Shown: piece by piece, positions 41,890-51,406 of the stretch
How the letters are laid out: every line of letters begins with the position of its first letter
Numbering within the stretch: position 1 is the stretch's first letter
DNA from: Rhizobacter koreensis
GTDB lineage: Bacteria; Pseudomonadota; Gammaproteobacteria; Burkholderiales; Burkholderiaceae_C
Assembly (NCBI RefSeq): GCF_013366375.1
Contig: NZ_JABWMJ010000002.1
Location: forward strand, 496,001 to 560,000
DNA: 64,000 bases
Direction of reading: 5' to 3'
Position numbers and translations under genes: made by a program
Notes under the pieces: generated by a model
The model's input: the letters and a program-made list of their open reading frames with translations, nothing else
What the model was told of the DNA's origin: nothing
The model's database searches: none

Positions 41890-42338
41890 GCGCGATCGCG
41901 ACGCCCGCCGTGCTCGGTGCACTTGCCGATGCGGTGCTGGTGCTGCACGTCGCGGTCGCCGCGTTCGTCGTCGCCGGGCTTCCGCTCGTGTGGGCCGGCA
42001 ACGCGCTCGGCTGGCGCTGGGTCAACGGCTGGCGCTTCCGGGCCGCGCACCTCGCGGCGATCGGCATCGTCGTCGCCGAGTCGTGGCTCGGCATCGCCTG
42101 CCCGCTGACGACGCTCGAGAACGCGCTGCGCAGCGCCGCGGGTCGCGCCGGCTACGCGGGCGGCTTCATCGAGCACTGGCTCGGCCGCGTGCTCTTCCAC
42201 GACGCGCCGGAGTGGGTGTTCGTGCTCGCCTATACGACCTTCGGGATCGCGGTGCTCGCGGCGTGGCTGCGCTATCCGCCGCGCCGGGGCGGCGACGGAC
42301 GACGTGCGCGACCGCTCGCGACCCGCCGTCAGGCGTGA
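41886..42338 (+). CDS. DUF2784 membrane protein
   Basis: A 150-residue protein with four helices and the DUF2784 landmarks (ADAVLVLHVAVAAFVVAGLPLVWAG, WLGIACPLTTLENALR, FIEHWLGRVLF). Role unknown. GTG 41886 overlaps the VOC stop (GTGA). Confidence 0.82.
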   Translation: MSAIATPAVLGALADAVLVLHVAVAAFVVAGLPLVWAGNALGWRWVNGWRFRAAHLAAIGIVVAESWLGIACPLTTLENALRSAAGRAGYAGGFIEHWLGRVLFHDAPEWVFVLAYTTFGIAVLAAWLRYPPRRGGDGRRARPLATRRQA

Positions 42339-42394
42339 GGCATGCGGCGGGTTGCGGTGCCATGATCACGCGCCTAGAACCGCTCACGCCTGCC

Positions 42395-42745
42395 ATGACC
42401 CGCCTCGTCCCGATCGCCATCCTCGTGGCCGCGCTCAGCGCCTGCGCGTCGGCCCCGCCCTACGAAGGGTTCCTGCGCAGCTGGAGCGGCGCGAGCGAAG
42501 CCGAGCTGGTGCGTTTCTGGGGGCCGCCGAGCGCGACCACCGACTCGGCGGGGAGTCGCTTCGTGACGTATGAAAGCCGACGCTCGTTCTACCTGCCCGG
42601 AACGCACGATCCGAGCCCCGGACCATCGGCGATGACCGTCCAGCTCAATTGCATGACCCGCTTCGAGCTCGTCGACGCCAGGGTCGTCGGCTGGACCTTC
42701 CAGGGCAACGGCTGCGAGGGCTCCCGTTCGCCGTACCGCCCCTGA
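42395..42745 (+). CDS. Putative lipoprotein
   Basis: A 116-residue protein with a lipoprotein signal (VPIAILVAALSAC, lipobox LSAC). The mature part has a compact pattern (ASEAELVRFWGPPSATTDSAG, YESRRSFYLPG, NCMTRFELVDARVVGWTFQGNGC). It resembles small outer-membrane lipoproteins common in beta/gammaproteobacteria. ATG 42395 is preferred to ATG 42362 for the compact signal peptide. Confidence 0.72.
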   Translation: MTRLVPIAILVAALSACASAPPYEGFLRSWSGASEAELVRFWGPPSATTDSAGSRFVTYESRRSFYLPGTHDPSPGPSAMTVQLNCMTRFELVDARVVGWTFQGNGCEGSRSPYRP

Positions 42746-42758
42746 CCGGCCGACGGCG

Positions 42759-43214
42759 ATGCGGATCGGGCTCGTCTCCGACACGCACGGGCTGCTGCGC
42801 CCCGAAGCGCTCGCCTGGCTGCGCGGCAGCGACCGCATCGTGCATGCCGGCGACATCGGCGGGCCCGCGATCCTCGACACGCTCGCCGCCATCGCGCCGC
42901 TCACCGTCGTGCGCGGCAACAACGACCGCGCCGATTGGGCGGCGGCGATCCCCGAGCATGCGGAGCTCGTGGTCGACGGCGTGCGCATCCACGTCGTGCA
43001 CGACCTCGCCGACTTCGTGCACGACGCGGGCGCGCCGCCGCGCGTCGTCGTGGCCGGCCACTCGCATCGCGCCGCGGTGCGCGAGCGCGACGGCGTGCTC
43101 CACGTGAACCCGGGTAGCGCCGGGCCCCGGCGCTTCAAGCTTCCCGTGTCGGCTGGCGAGCTCGTGATCGAAGGCGGCGCGGTGAGCGCGCGCACGGTCG
43201 ACCTGCTGGCCTGA
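42759..43214 (+). CDS. YfcE-like metallophosphoesterase
   Basis: A 151-residue calcineurin-like phosphodiesterase. Metal motifs appear in order: DxH (SDTHG), GD (VHAGDIGG), GNxD/E as RGNNDR, H in HVVHDLADF, and GHSHR. It probably hydrolyses small phosphodiesters. Confidence 0.9.
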   Translation: MRIGLVSDTHGLLRPEALAWLRGSDRIVHAGDIGGPAILDTLAAIAPLTVVRGNNDRADWAAAIPEHAELVVDGVRIHVVHDLADFVHDAGAPPRVVVAGHSHRAAVRERDGVLHVNPGSAGPRRFKLPVSAGELVIEGGAVSARTVDLLA

Positions 43215-43220
43215 ACGGCA

Positions 43221-43835
43221 CTACGCGCCCAGCAGCTCCCCCCGCAGCCACGCGCCGAGTTCGCGGTCGAGCTCGTCGCGGCATTCGTCGAGGCCGTGGC
43301 GGCAGCGCGGTTGCAGCAGCAGCTTCGGCTCGCCGGCGCGCGAATGGATGTCCTGCGAGCACGCGGCGGGCAGGACCTCGTCGTCGGTGCCATGCAGAAG
43401 GAAGATCGGGCGCGGCGCGATCGCACCGACCCGCTCGGTTCCGTACGCCTGACTCGAGAGCGCCGCGACCGCGGTCACCCACGGGCTCGCGACGGCGGCG
43501 CGAATGACCACCGCGCCGCCGAACGAGTGGCCGACCAGCGCGAGCGGCCCCGGCACCTCCTGCACGAGCGCGGCAACGCCGCCCAGCACGTCGGCGACGC
43601 ACGGGCCGAGCTCGCCGGGGCGCCGGTACGCGACCTGGAGCGACGTCACGCCGTCGGGCGCGAGCGCAGCGCCGAGCCGGTCGTAGAGCCCGCCGGCCGG
43701 ACCGTGGAAGCCGCCGCCCGAGCCGAACACCCACAGCACCGATGCGCGCGGTGCCGCCGCGGCCAGATGGAGACACGCCACGTCGGCACCGTCGACGCGG
43801 AGCGTGCGCGGCCTGAAGGCGGTCATCGTTGCCAT
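43221..43835 (-). CDS. Alpha/beta hydrolase (dienelactone hydrolase-like)
   Basis: A 204-residue cytoplasmic hydrolase: oxyanion loop VFGSGGGFHGPAGG, nucleophile elbow GHSFGGA, Asp in LLHGTDDEVLP, and His in PRCRHGLDE. It belongs to the small single-domain dienelactone hydrolase group. It is on the strand opposite to neighbours. ATG 43835 or 43826 are possible starts; the longer frame is unsupported. Confidence 0.8.
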   Translation of the reverse strand: MATMTAFRPRTLRVDGADVACLHLAAAAPRASVLWVFGSGGGFHGPAGGLYDRLGAALAPDGVTSLQVAYRRPGELGPCVADVLGGVAALVQEVPGPLALVGHSFGGAVVIRAAVASPWVTAVAALSSQAYGTERVGAIAPRPIFLLHGTDDEVLPAACSQDIHSRAGEPKLLLQPRCRHGLDECRDELDRELGAWLRGELLGA

Positions 43836-44117
43836 GCGGAAGGCGCCGCACGAGCGCGGCACGACCGGCGCGGCAAACCGCGTACCTCGCGCCATTGCCG
43901 GCATCCGGAACGCCGCGGCCGTGCAAGCGGTCGCACCGATCGCGCCTTGCTCGATGCCGAGCCGCGCGCGCGTTTCCGTGAGCCTTTACCATCCGCCACT
44001 TCCGCCGGCCGGCGCCGTGCCCTGCTGCTTCCGCAATCGCCGCCGGCACCGGCCTTCCCGCATCCGACCTCCGCATTCGCCCTGAGCCTTCGCGGCTCAC
44101 GTGACTCCCCGCGCCCG

Positions 44118-44474
44118 ATGGAAATCCCGAACCTCACCCCTGCCGCTTCCGAGCGTCGCAAGCAGGAGCGCCGCACGCTGCGCGCCAATGCGGCCCTGCG
44201 TCTGTCGGGTGCGACGCCCGTCGTCGTCCGCACGCTCGATCTCAGCGTCGGCGGCATGGGCGTGGTGGCGGCGATCAACCCGCCGGCGGGCTCGCGCTGC
44301 ACGATCGGGATCGCGTCGCCGGCGCAGCCGCGCGGCGCGATCGCGGTCGAGATCGACGCGGTGGTGGTGCACAGCATCTTCAGCAGCCGCGAGAGCGGCT
44401 TCAAGATCGGCCTGCAGTTCGGCGACCTCACGCAGTCGGCGGCCGACGCGATCAACCGCTACCTGGGCAGCTAG
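44118..44474 (+). CDS. PilZ-domain protein
   Basis: A 118-residue single PilZ domain, which binds cyclic di-GMP. The RxxxR motif is in RRKQERRTLRA and the D/NxSxxG motif in TLDLSVGGMG. It likely couples c-di-GMP to motility or surface functions; the partner is unknown. Confidence 0.87.
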   Translation: MEIPNLTPAASERRKQERRTLRANAALRLSGATPVVVRTLDLSVGGMGVVAAINPPAGSRCTIGIASPAQPRGAIAVEIDAVVVHSIFSSRESGFKIGLQFGDLTQSAADAINRYLGS

Positions 44475-44524
44475 CTTCCGCAGCTTCGCGGGAAGTGCCT
44501 CGGGTGACCGACGAGGGGTTTGGC

Positions 44525-44821
44525 ATGTGCAGGAACATCCGGACGCTGTTCAACTTCGACCCGCCGGCGACCGAGCTCGAGATCCGCGACGCGTCGCTGC
44601 AGTTCGTCCGCAAGCTGAGCGGCTTCAACGTGCCGTCGCGCCAGAACGCGGCGGCGTTCGATCGGGCCGTCGAGGACGTCGCCGCCGCGGCACGCACCCT
44701 GATCGCCTCGCTGGTGACCAACGCGCCGCCGCGCGACCGCGTGGTCGAAGCCGAGCGCGCCAGGGCGCGGTCGGCGGAACGTTTCGGGCGCGTTCCCGCG
44801 CCGGTCGATACGGCCGACTGA
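44525..44821 (+). CDS. DUF2277 protein
   Basis: A 98-residue helical protein matching DUF2277 from its first residues (CRNIRTLFNFDPPATELEIRD, LQFVRKLSGFNVPS, NAAAFDRAVEDVAAAAR, PPRDR). Function unknown. The ATG matches the family start. Confidence 0.9.
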   Translation: MCRNIRTLFNFDPPATELEIRDASLQFVRKLSGFNVPSRQNAAAFDRAVEDVAAAARTLIASLVTNAPPRDRVVEAERARARSAERFGRVPAPVDTAD

Positions 44822-44861
44822 AGGAGCGGCGCGGCCAGCCTTGCGCGGCCGCCGACCCGCG

Positions 44862-45635
44862 TCAGCCAAGCTGACCGCTCACCAGCCGGCGCGCCCGCCC
44901 GCAGCGTTCGGCCAGGCTCTCGTCGTGGGTCACGACGACGATCGCCATGCGACGGCTCGCCGCCAGCTCGAGCAGCAGCGCGAACACGCCGGCCGCGGTC
45001 TCGCGGTCGAGGTTGCCGGTGGGCTCGTCCGCGAGCACGCACGCCGGCTCGCCGACGAGCGCGCGCGCGATCGCGACGCGCTGGCGCTCGCCGCCCGAGA
45101 GCTGCGAAGGCCGGTGCCGCGTGCGCTCGCCGAGTCCGACCTGCTGCAACGTCGCCGCCGCGCGCGCCTCGGCCTCGGCGCGATCGACGCGGCGGATGCG
45201 CAGCGGCATCGCGACGTTGTCGAGCGCGGTGAACTCCGGCAGCAGGTGGTGGAACTGGTAGACGAAGCCGAGCTGGCGGTTGCGCCACTCGCCCTGCGCG
45301 GCCGCGCCCATGCGCGCGAAGTCGCGCCCGGCGAGCAGCACCTGGCCGGCGCTCGGCGCATCGAGGCCGCCGAGCACATGCAGCAGCGTGCTCTTGCCGG
45401 AGCCCGACGCGCCGACGATGGCGAGCGTCTCGCCAGGCTGCACCTGCAGGTCGACGCCGCGCAGCACGTGGACGTCGAGGCGCGAGCTGCCGGTGCCTTC
45501 GGTGAAGCGCTTGTGGACGCCGCGCGCGTCGATCACGGGACCGGCCGGCACGGCCGCGGACGCGCCGGCCCCCTCGCCCGTGGGCACGCGCTCCGTCGCC
45601 CGCGCCTGCGCCACGGCAGCCCTGCGCTCACTCAT
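44862..45635 (-). CDS. lolD: Lipoprotein-releasing ABC transporter ATPase LolD
   Basis: A 257-residue ATPase that powers extraction of lipoproteins from the inner membrane. Walker [10 protein letters not shown], signature [15 protein letters not shown], Walker [12 protein letters not shown]. An extra ~35 residues of Ala-rich leader precede the domain. It overlaps lolC/E by 8 nt, forming an operon. Confidence 0.94.
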   Translation of the reverse strand: MSERRAAVAQARATERVPTGEGAGASAAVPAGPVIDARGVHKRFTEGTGSSRLDVHVLRGVDLQVQPGETLAIVGASGSGKSTLLHVLGGLDAPSAGQVLLAGRDFARMGAAAQGEWRNRQLGFVYQFHHLLPEFTALDNVAMPLRIRRVDRAEAEARAAATLQQVGLGERTRHRPSQLSGGERQRVAIARALVGEPACVLADEPTGNLDRETAAGVFALLLELAASRRMAIVVVTHDESLAERCGRARRLVSGQLG

Positions 45636-46884
45636 AGCGCAGCGCCTCGGCCGGCTGCACCCGGCTCGCGCGCCAGCTCGGGTAGAGCGTCGCGAGCAGC
45701 GACAGCACCAGCGAGGTCACGACGATCGGCACGATGTCGCCCTGCTGCGGATCGCTCGGCATGCGGTCGATCAGGTACACGCTGCTCGGCAGGAACGTCA
45801 TGCCGAGCAGGCGCTCGATCGCCGGCACGATGACGTCGATGTTGTAGGCGACCAGCAGACCGAGGCCGACGCCCGAGAGCGTGCCGATGATGCCGGCCAT
45901 CGCGCCCTGCACGATGAAGATCGCCATCACCGAGCGCGGGCTCGCGCCGAGCGTGCGCAGGATGGCGATGTCGGACTGCTTGTCGGTCACCGTCATCACC
46001 AGCATCGACACCAGGTTGAACGCGGCGACCGCGACGATCAGCGTCAGGATGATCGACATCAGGCGCTTTTCGACCTGCACGGCCGAGAACCAGTTGCGGT
46101 TGGTGCGGGTCCAGTCGCGCACCACGAGCCCGGGCGACGCGTCGCGCTGCAGCTCGGCGGCGACCAGCGGCGCCTGGTTGAGGTCCTTCAGGCGCAGCTG
46201 CACGCCCGTCGGACCCTCGACGCGGAACAGCTTCGCCGCGTCGTCGACGTGCACCATCGCCAGCCCGTTGTCGTACTCGTAGTGGCCGGCGTCGAACACG
46301 CCGACCACCGTCATGGCGCGCACGCGCGGCACCATGCCCGCGGGCGTGACCTGGCCGCCGGGCAGCACCAGCGTCACCTTGTCGCCGTTGCGCACGCCGA
46401 GCGAGCGCGCGAGCTCGACGCCGAGCACGATGCCCCATTCGCCCGGGACCAGCCGCGCGAGCGCCGTGCCCTGCAGGCGCGCGGCGAGCTCGGTGACGCT
46501 CGCCTCGTCGGCCGGCGAGATGCCGCGCACGACGACGCCGCGGGTCTCGTCGCCGCGCGCGATGAGGGCTTGCGCGTTGATGAACGGAGCGACGCCGACC
46601 ACCTGCGGTTTGCGGCGCGCGCCCGCGGCGGTCGCGCGCCAGTCGGGGAGCGCGGCGCCCGTGGCGTCGAAGATCTCGACGTGCGGAATCACCGACAGCA
46701 TGCGGTCGCGCACTTCCTTCTGGAAGCCGTTCATCACCGACAGCACGATGATCAGCGCGGCGACGCCGAGGGCGATGCCGAGCATCGACACCCCCGAGAT
46801 GAACGAGATGAAGCGGTTGCGGCGCCCCGCCCGACCGGCCCGCGTGTAGCGCCAGCCGATCTCGATCTCGTAGGGGGCTCTCAT
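45628..46884 (-). CDS. lolC: Lipoprotein-releasing ABC transporter permease LolC/LolE
   Basis: A 418-residue inner-membrane protein with the LolC/E architecture: first helix ([24 protein letters not shown]), a large periplasmic domain, and three C-terminal helices of the FtsX/MacB type. Opening [15 protein letters not shown] is a LolC/E landmark. Only one such gene is present, as in lineages with a single LolF-type permease, and it precedes lolD. Confidence 0.93.
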   Translation of the reverse strand: MRAPYEIEIGWRYTRAGRAGRRNRFISFISGVSMLGIALGVAALIIVLSVMNGFQKEVRDRMLSVIPHVEIFDATGAALPDWRATAAGARRKPQVVGVAPFINAQALIARGDETRGVVVRGISPADEASVTELAARLQGTALARLVPGEWGIVLGVELARSLGVRNGDKVTLVLPGGQVTPAGMVPRVRAMTVVGVFDAGHYEYDNGLAMVHVDDAAKLFRVEGPTGVQLRLKDLNQAPLVAAELQRDASPGLVVRDWTRTNRNWFSAVQVEKRLMSIILTLIVAVAAFNLVSMLVMTVTDKQSDIAILRTLGASPRSVMAIFIVQGAMAGIIGTLSGVGLGLLVAYNIDVIVPAIERLLGMTFLPSSVYLIDRMPSDPQQGDIVPIVVTSLVLSLLATLYPSWRASRVQPAEALRYE

Positions 46885-46950
46885 GCGGCGGCGATGCTAC
46901 CCGAGGGGTCGCGCCGCCATGCGGGAAAGGGCCGGCCGGATAATTGCGCG

Positions 46951-47907
46951 ATGCACCTGCTGATACCGTTCGCCTCGGCCGTCGCCGAAGCCGCCGAGCA
47001 CGTGCTGCGCGAGGCCGAGCTGCCGAACCTCGCCCGCCTGCTGCGCGAGCTCGCGCCCGCGAGCGAGGACCGCGCCGACGAATACACCCTTTCGCCGCCG
47101 CACGAACGCGCGCTGGCGGGGCTGCGCGGCTGGCGCGGCGCCGACGGCGCGCTGCCGTTCGCAGCGCACGCGGCCGCCGCCGACGGCATCGACGTCGGCA
47201 CCGCGGCCTGGGGCCTTCTCACGCCGGTGCACTGGCACGTCGGCCGCGATACCGTGACGCTGGTCGACCCGTCGGCGCTCGCCCTGAACGCGGACGAGTC
47301 GCGCGCGCTCTTCGACGCCGTGCGCGAGCTGTTCGCGAGCGAGGGCCTCGCGCCGACCTGGGGCGCCGCCGGGCGCTGGTACGTCGCGGCCGACGGGTTG
47401 GACGGCTATCCGACCGCGTCGATCGACCGCGCGATCGGCCGCAGCGTCGACCACTGGTTGCGCAGCCAGGGAGAACTGCCCGACGCCGCGCGCAGGCTCT
47501 CGCGCACCGTGCAGCGCCTGCAGAGCGAGTGCCAGATGCTGCTCTATTCGCACCCCGTCAACGAGGCGCGCGAAGGGCGCGGCACGCTGCCGGTGAACTC
47601 GTTCTGGCTGAGCGGCTGTGGCCGTGCGCAACCGACGCCGGCGCTCGACGTCGTCGTCGACAGCTCGCTGCGCACGCCGATGCTCGCGGGCGACTGGCGC
47701 GGCTGGGCCGCGGCGTGGCGCGCGCTCGATGCCGGTACGGTCGGCTCGCTCGCGGATGCGGCGAGCCGCGGCGAACACGTCGCGCTCACCCTCTGCGGCG
47801 AGCGCGCCTGGCAGCGCCTCGAGCGCGCGCCCCGCTCGTGGCTCGGCCGCGTCGCCGCGCGCTGGCAGCGCGGCGAGCCGGTGCAGCAACGCCTGCTTGC
47901 GCTGTGA
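46951..47907 (+). CDS. Uncharacterised RecJ-associated protein
   Basis: A 318-residue soluble protein found directly before recJ in Burkholderiales and often annotated, without clear basis, as phosphoglycerate mutase-like. Its body has an HWHVGRDTVTLVDPSALAL segment, an AGRWYVAADGLDGYPTASID segment and a polar stretch ending in VNSFWLSGCG. It is 10 nt upstream of recJ, so co-transcription is likely. Function unknown. Confidence 0.85.
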   Translation: MHLLIPFASAVAEAAEHVLREAELPNLARLLRELAPASEDRADEYTLSPPHERALAGLRGWRGADGALPFAAHAAAADGIDVGTAAWGLLTPVHWHVGRDTVTLVDPSALALNADESRALFDAVRELFASEGLAPTWGAAGRWYVAADGLDGYPTASIDRAIGRSVDHWLRSQGELPDAARRLSRTVQRLQSECQMLLYSHPVNEAREGRGTLPVNSFWLSGCGRAQPTPALDVVVDSSLRTPMLAGDWRGWAAAWRALDAGTVGSLADAASRGEHVALTLCGERAWQRLERAPRSWLGRVAARWQRGEPVQQRLLAL

Positions 47908-47917
47908 GGACGCACCG

Positions 47918-49681
47918 ATGAGCCCGGCCACCCCGCAGATCGTGCGCCGTGACGCGCCGCCGCGCGTCGTCTGGGCGCTCGAGCAGGCCGGCGTGCACCC
48001 GCTGTTGGCGCGCCTGTTCGCCGGGCGCGGCGTGCGCAGCCCCGACGAGCTCGACCCCGCGCTCGAGCGCCTGCTCGCGCCGCCGACGCTGCGCGGCACC
48101 GACGCCGCGGCGCGCCTGCTCGCCGATGCGATCGCCGAGCGGCGCCGCATCTGCGTGATCGCCGACTACGACTGCGACGGCGCGACCGCCTGCACCGTGG
48201 CGCTGCGTGGCCTCGCGCTGCTCGGCGCCGCGCCCGGCACGCTCGGCTACGTGGTGCCCGACCGCGCGGTGCACGGCTACGGTCTCACGCCGGCGATCGT
48301 CGACCTCGCGCGCGAGCAGCGCCCCGACCTGCTGATGACGGTCGACAACGGCATCGCCAGCCTCGACGGGGTCGCCCACGCGCGCCGGCACGGCCTCGCC
48401 GTCGTGGTGACCGACCACCACCTGCCGGCGCTGGTCGACGGCCGCGTCGTACTGCCGGACGCCGACGTGATCGTCAACCCGAACCAGCCGGCCTGCGCTT
48501 TCGAGAGCAAGAGCCTCGCCGGCGTCGGTGTCGCGTTCTACGTGCTGCTCGCGCTGCGCGCCGAGCTGCGCCGGCGCGGCGTGTTCGGGGCCGGCGACGG
48601 CGCACCGCCGCAGCCTCGCCTCGACACGCTGCTCGACCTGGTCGCGCTCGGCACCGTCGCCGATGTCGTCAAGCTCGACGTCAACAACCGGCGACTCGTC
48701 GCGCAAGGCCTCAAGCGCATCCGCGCCGGGCGCATGCAGCCGGGCGTCGCGGCACTGTTCCGCGTCGCGGGGCGCGACCCGGCACGCGCGTGCGCGTTCG
48801 ACCTCGGCTTCGCGCTCGGCCCGCGCGTCAACGCGGCGGGACGCCTCGCGGACATGACGCTCGGCATCGAGTGCCTGCTGACCGACGACCCGGCACGCGC
48901 CGACGAGCTCGCGGTCCTGCTCGACGGCATCAACCGCGAACGCCGCTCGATCGAGGGCGGCATGAACGCGCAGGCCGAGCTGCACCTCGCGGAAGCGGTG
49001 GCACGCCAGGCCGGCGCCGCGCTCGAAGCGGGCGCGACGCCGCCGGCGGTCGCGATCTTCGACGACTCGTTCCACGAGGGCGTGGTCGGCATCGTCGCGT
49101 CGCGCGTGAAGGAACGGCTGCATCGGCCGACCTTCGTGTTCGCGCGCGGCAAGGACGGGCTTCTCAAGGGCTCGGGCCGCTCGATCGCCGGCTTTCACCT
49201 GCGCGACGCGCTCGACCTCGTCAGCAAGCGCCACCCGGAGCTGCTCAAGCGCTTCGGCGGGCATGCGATGGCCGCCGGCTGCACGGTCGCCGCCGACGGC
49301 TTCGCGACGTTCGAGGCGGCGCTGCGCGAGGTCGCGCGCGAGTGGCTCGCGCCCGCGGCGCTGACGCGCACCCTGCTCAGCGACGGCCCTCTTGGGGTCG
49401 AGCACTTCAACGCCGAGACGATCCGCCGCCTCGACGATCAGGTCTGGGGCCAGGCGTTCGAAGGACCGCTCTTCAGCGCCGAGGCGGACGTCGTCGCGCA
49501 GCGCCTCGTCGCCGAGAAGCACCTCAAGCTCACGCTGCGCGTCGACGGCACGCTGCGCGAGGCGATCTGGTTCGGGCGCTGCGAGCCGATCGGGGAACGC
49601 GTGCGCGTCGCCTATCGCCTGACGGTCGACAGCTACAACGGCGTCGAGCGCGTGCAGATGGTCGTCGAGGCGGCGTTCTGA
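47918..49681 (+). CDS. recJ: Single-stranded-DNA-specific exonuclease RecJ
   Basis: A 587-residue 5'-3' exonuclease of the DHH family used in RecFOR recombination and mismatch repair. DHH motifs are visible: ADYDCDGATACT, VDNGIAS, VVTDHHLPA and GHAMAAGCTV. Length is normal. GAGGA lies upstream of ATG 47918. Confidence 0.95.
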   Translation: MSPATPQIVRRDAPPRVVWALEQAGVHPLLARLFAGRGVRSPDELDPALERLLAPPTLRGTDAAARLLADAIAERRRICVIADYDCDGATACTVALRGLALLGAAPGTLGYVVPDRAVHGYGLTPAIVDLAREQRPDLLMTVDNGIASLDGVAHARRHGLAVVVTDHHLPALVDGRVVLPDADVIVNPNQPACAFESKSLAGVGVAFYVLLALRAELRRRGVFGAGDGAPPQPRLDTLLDLVALGTVADVVKLDVNNRRLVAQGLKRIRAGRMQPGVAALFRVAGRDPARACAFDLGFALGPRVNAAGRLADMTLGIECLLTDDPARADELAVLLDGINRERRSIEGGMNAQAELHLAEAVARQAGAALEAGATPPAVAIFDDSFHEGVVGIVASRVKERLHRPTFVFARGKDGLLKGSGRSIAGFHLRDALDLVSKRHPELLKRFGGHAMAAGCTVAADGFATFEAALREVAREWLAPAALTRTLLSDGPLGVEHFNAETIRRLDDQVWGQAFEGPLFSAEADVVAQRLVAEKHLKLTLRVDGTLREAIWFGRCEPIGERVRVAYRLTVDSYNGVERVQMVVEAAF

Positions 49682-49808
49682 CGCGTTGACGGCTCCAGGG
49701 AACGACGCCATGCAGGCCAAAGGACAGCGACTCGGCAAGATCTGGCAGCGCCTGCGCCGCCTGGGTCCACGCGCGTGGGGAGAAGACCCGCTCCCTACAA
49801 TCGGCGGC

Positions 49809-50678
49809 GTGAATGCCGCTGCCGCACTGAACGCCGACCTGCACTGCCATTCGGTGGTGTCGGACGGCACGCTCGAGCCGGAAGCGCTCGCCGAGCGCGC
49901 CAGTCGGAATGGCGTCGAGCTGTGGGCGCTGACCGACCACGACGAGATCGGCGGCCAGTATCGGGCGCGCGACGCCGCCCTCGCGCTCGGTCTGTCGTAT
50001 CTCACCGGCTGCGAGATCTCGGTCTCGTTCGCGGGCGTCACGGTGCACATCGTCGGGCTCGGTTTTGATGCCGACGACGCCGAGCTCGCCGCCGGCCTGC
50101 GGCGCACGCGCGGCGGCCGCCGCGAGCGCGCGCTGGAAATGGCCGCCGGCCTCGAGCAGGTCGGCATCAAGGACAGCTTCGAGGGCGCGCTGCAGTACGT
50201 CGGCAACCCCGAACTGATCTCGCGCACCCACTTCGCGCGCTTCCTGGTCGACACCGGGGTCTGCGACAGCACGCAGGATGTCTTCAACCGCTTCCTCGTC
50301 GAAGGCAAGCCGGGCTTCGTGCCGCACCGCTGGGCGACGCTGCGCGACGCGGTGACGTGGATCACCGACGCCGGCGGCATCGCCGTCATCGCGCATCCGG
50401 CGCGCTACAAGTTCACGCCGAACGAGGAGTACGCGCTGTTCAGCGAGTTCAAGGCGCACGGCGGGCGCGCGGTCGAGGTCGTGACCGGCAGCCACACCGC
50501 CGCCGAGGCGCGCCGCTACGCCGAGACCGCGCGCGAGTTCGACCTGCTCGCCTCGCGCGGCAGCGACTTCCACAGCCCGACCGAGAGCCATACCGACCTG
50601 GGCACGTTGCCGCCGCTGCCGGCGCAGCTGACGCCGGTGTGGGAAGCGCTCGCGCACCGCATCCACCGGCCGAGCTGA
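49809..50678 (+). CDS. PHP-domain phosphatase (3',5'-nucleoside-bisphosphate phosphatase-like)
   Basis: A 289-residue PHP phosphoesterase: NADLHCHSVVSDGTLEP, ALTDHDEIGG, VIAHPARY and RGSDFHSP supply the metal ligands. The architecture fits YciV/RnmAmj, acting on pAp and short RNA ends. GTG 49809 begins just before the first ligand as usual in the family; the longer frame to 49686 is unlikely. Confidence 0.87.
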   Translation: MNAAAALNADLHCHSVVSDGTLEPEALAERASRNGVELWALTDHDEIGGQYRARDAALALGLSYLTGCEISVSFAGVTVHIVGLGFDADDAELAAGLRRTRGGRRERALEMAAGLEQVGIKDSFEGALQYVGNPELISRTHFARFLVDTGVCDSTQDVFNRFLVEGKPGFVPHRWATLRDAVTWITDAGGIAVIAHPARYKFTPNEEYALFSEFKAHGGRAVEVVTGSHTAAEARRYAETAREFDLLASRGSDFHSPTESHTDLGTLPPLPAQLTPVWEALAHRIHRPS

Positions 50679-50749
50679 GCGCCGGCGCGCGCCGGTGGAC
50701 AGGGGATCGCCGGCTGCCCACGGGCACGCCGCTCGCCCACAATGAGCCG

Positions 50750-51391
50750 ATGGCTCAGTACTTCGAGGTCCACCCCGACAACCCGCAGTTGCGTCTGCTC
50801 AAGCAGGCGGTGCAGATCCTCCACGGCGGCGGCATCGCGGCGATCCCCACCGATTCGAGCTACGCCCTGGTCTGTCACCTCGACGACAAGGCGGCCGCCG
50901 AGAACCTGCGCCGGATCCGCGCGATCGACGACAAGCATCACCTCACGCTGCTCTGCCGCGACCTCAGCGAGCTCGCGAGCTACGCGCGAGTCGACAACCG
51001 CCAGTACCGGCTGCTCAAGCTCGCGACGCCCGGCCCGTTCACGTTCATCCTCGAGGCGACCAAGGAGGTGCCGCGCCGCGTCTCGCACCCGTCGCGCCGC
51101 ACCATCGGCCTGCGCGTGCCCGACCACAAGGTCACGCAGTGCCTGCTCGAGCTGCTCGGCGAACCGCTGCTCGCGACCACGCTGATGCTGCCCGGCGACG
51201 GCGAGGCGCTCAACGACCCCGCCGAGATCCGCCAGCGGCTCGAGAGGTCGGTGCAGGCGATCGTCGACGCCGGCGCCTGCCCGATGGAACCGACGACGGT
51301 GATCGACCTCACGAGCGAGCTGCCGACGCTGGTGCGCCAGGGCCGCGGCGATGCCCGCGTGCTCGGCATCACGCTCGACGAAGCTGCCTGA
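50750..51391 (+). CDS. Sua5/YciO/YrdC-family protein
   Basis: A 213-residue member of the YciO branch (IPTDSSYALVCHLDD, LTLLCRDLSELASYA, PGPFTFILEATKEVP, RTIGLRVPDH). Relatives TsaC/Sua5 make threonylcarbamoyl-AMP for tRNA t6A; the YciO branch role is less sure. It lies downstream of the PHP gene, an arrangement also seen in E. coli (yciV-yciO). Confidence 0.9.
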   Translation: MAQYFEVHPDNPQLRLLKQAVQILHGGGIAAIPTDSSYALVCHLDDKAAAENLRRIRAIDDKHHLTLLCRDLSELASYARVDNRQYRLLKLATPGPFTFILEATKEVPRRVSHPSRRTIGLRVPDHKVTQCLLELLGEPLLATTLMLPGDGEALNDPAEIRQRLERSVQAIVDAGACPMEPTTVIDLTSELPTLVRQGRGDARVLGITLDEAA

Positions 51392-51406
51392 TCAGGAGAA
51401 CGACGC

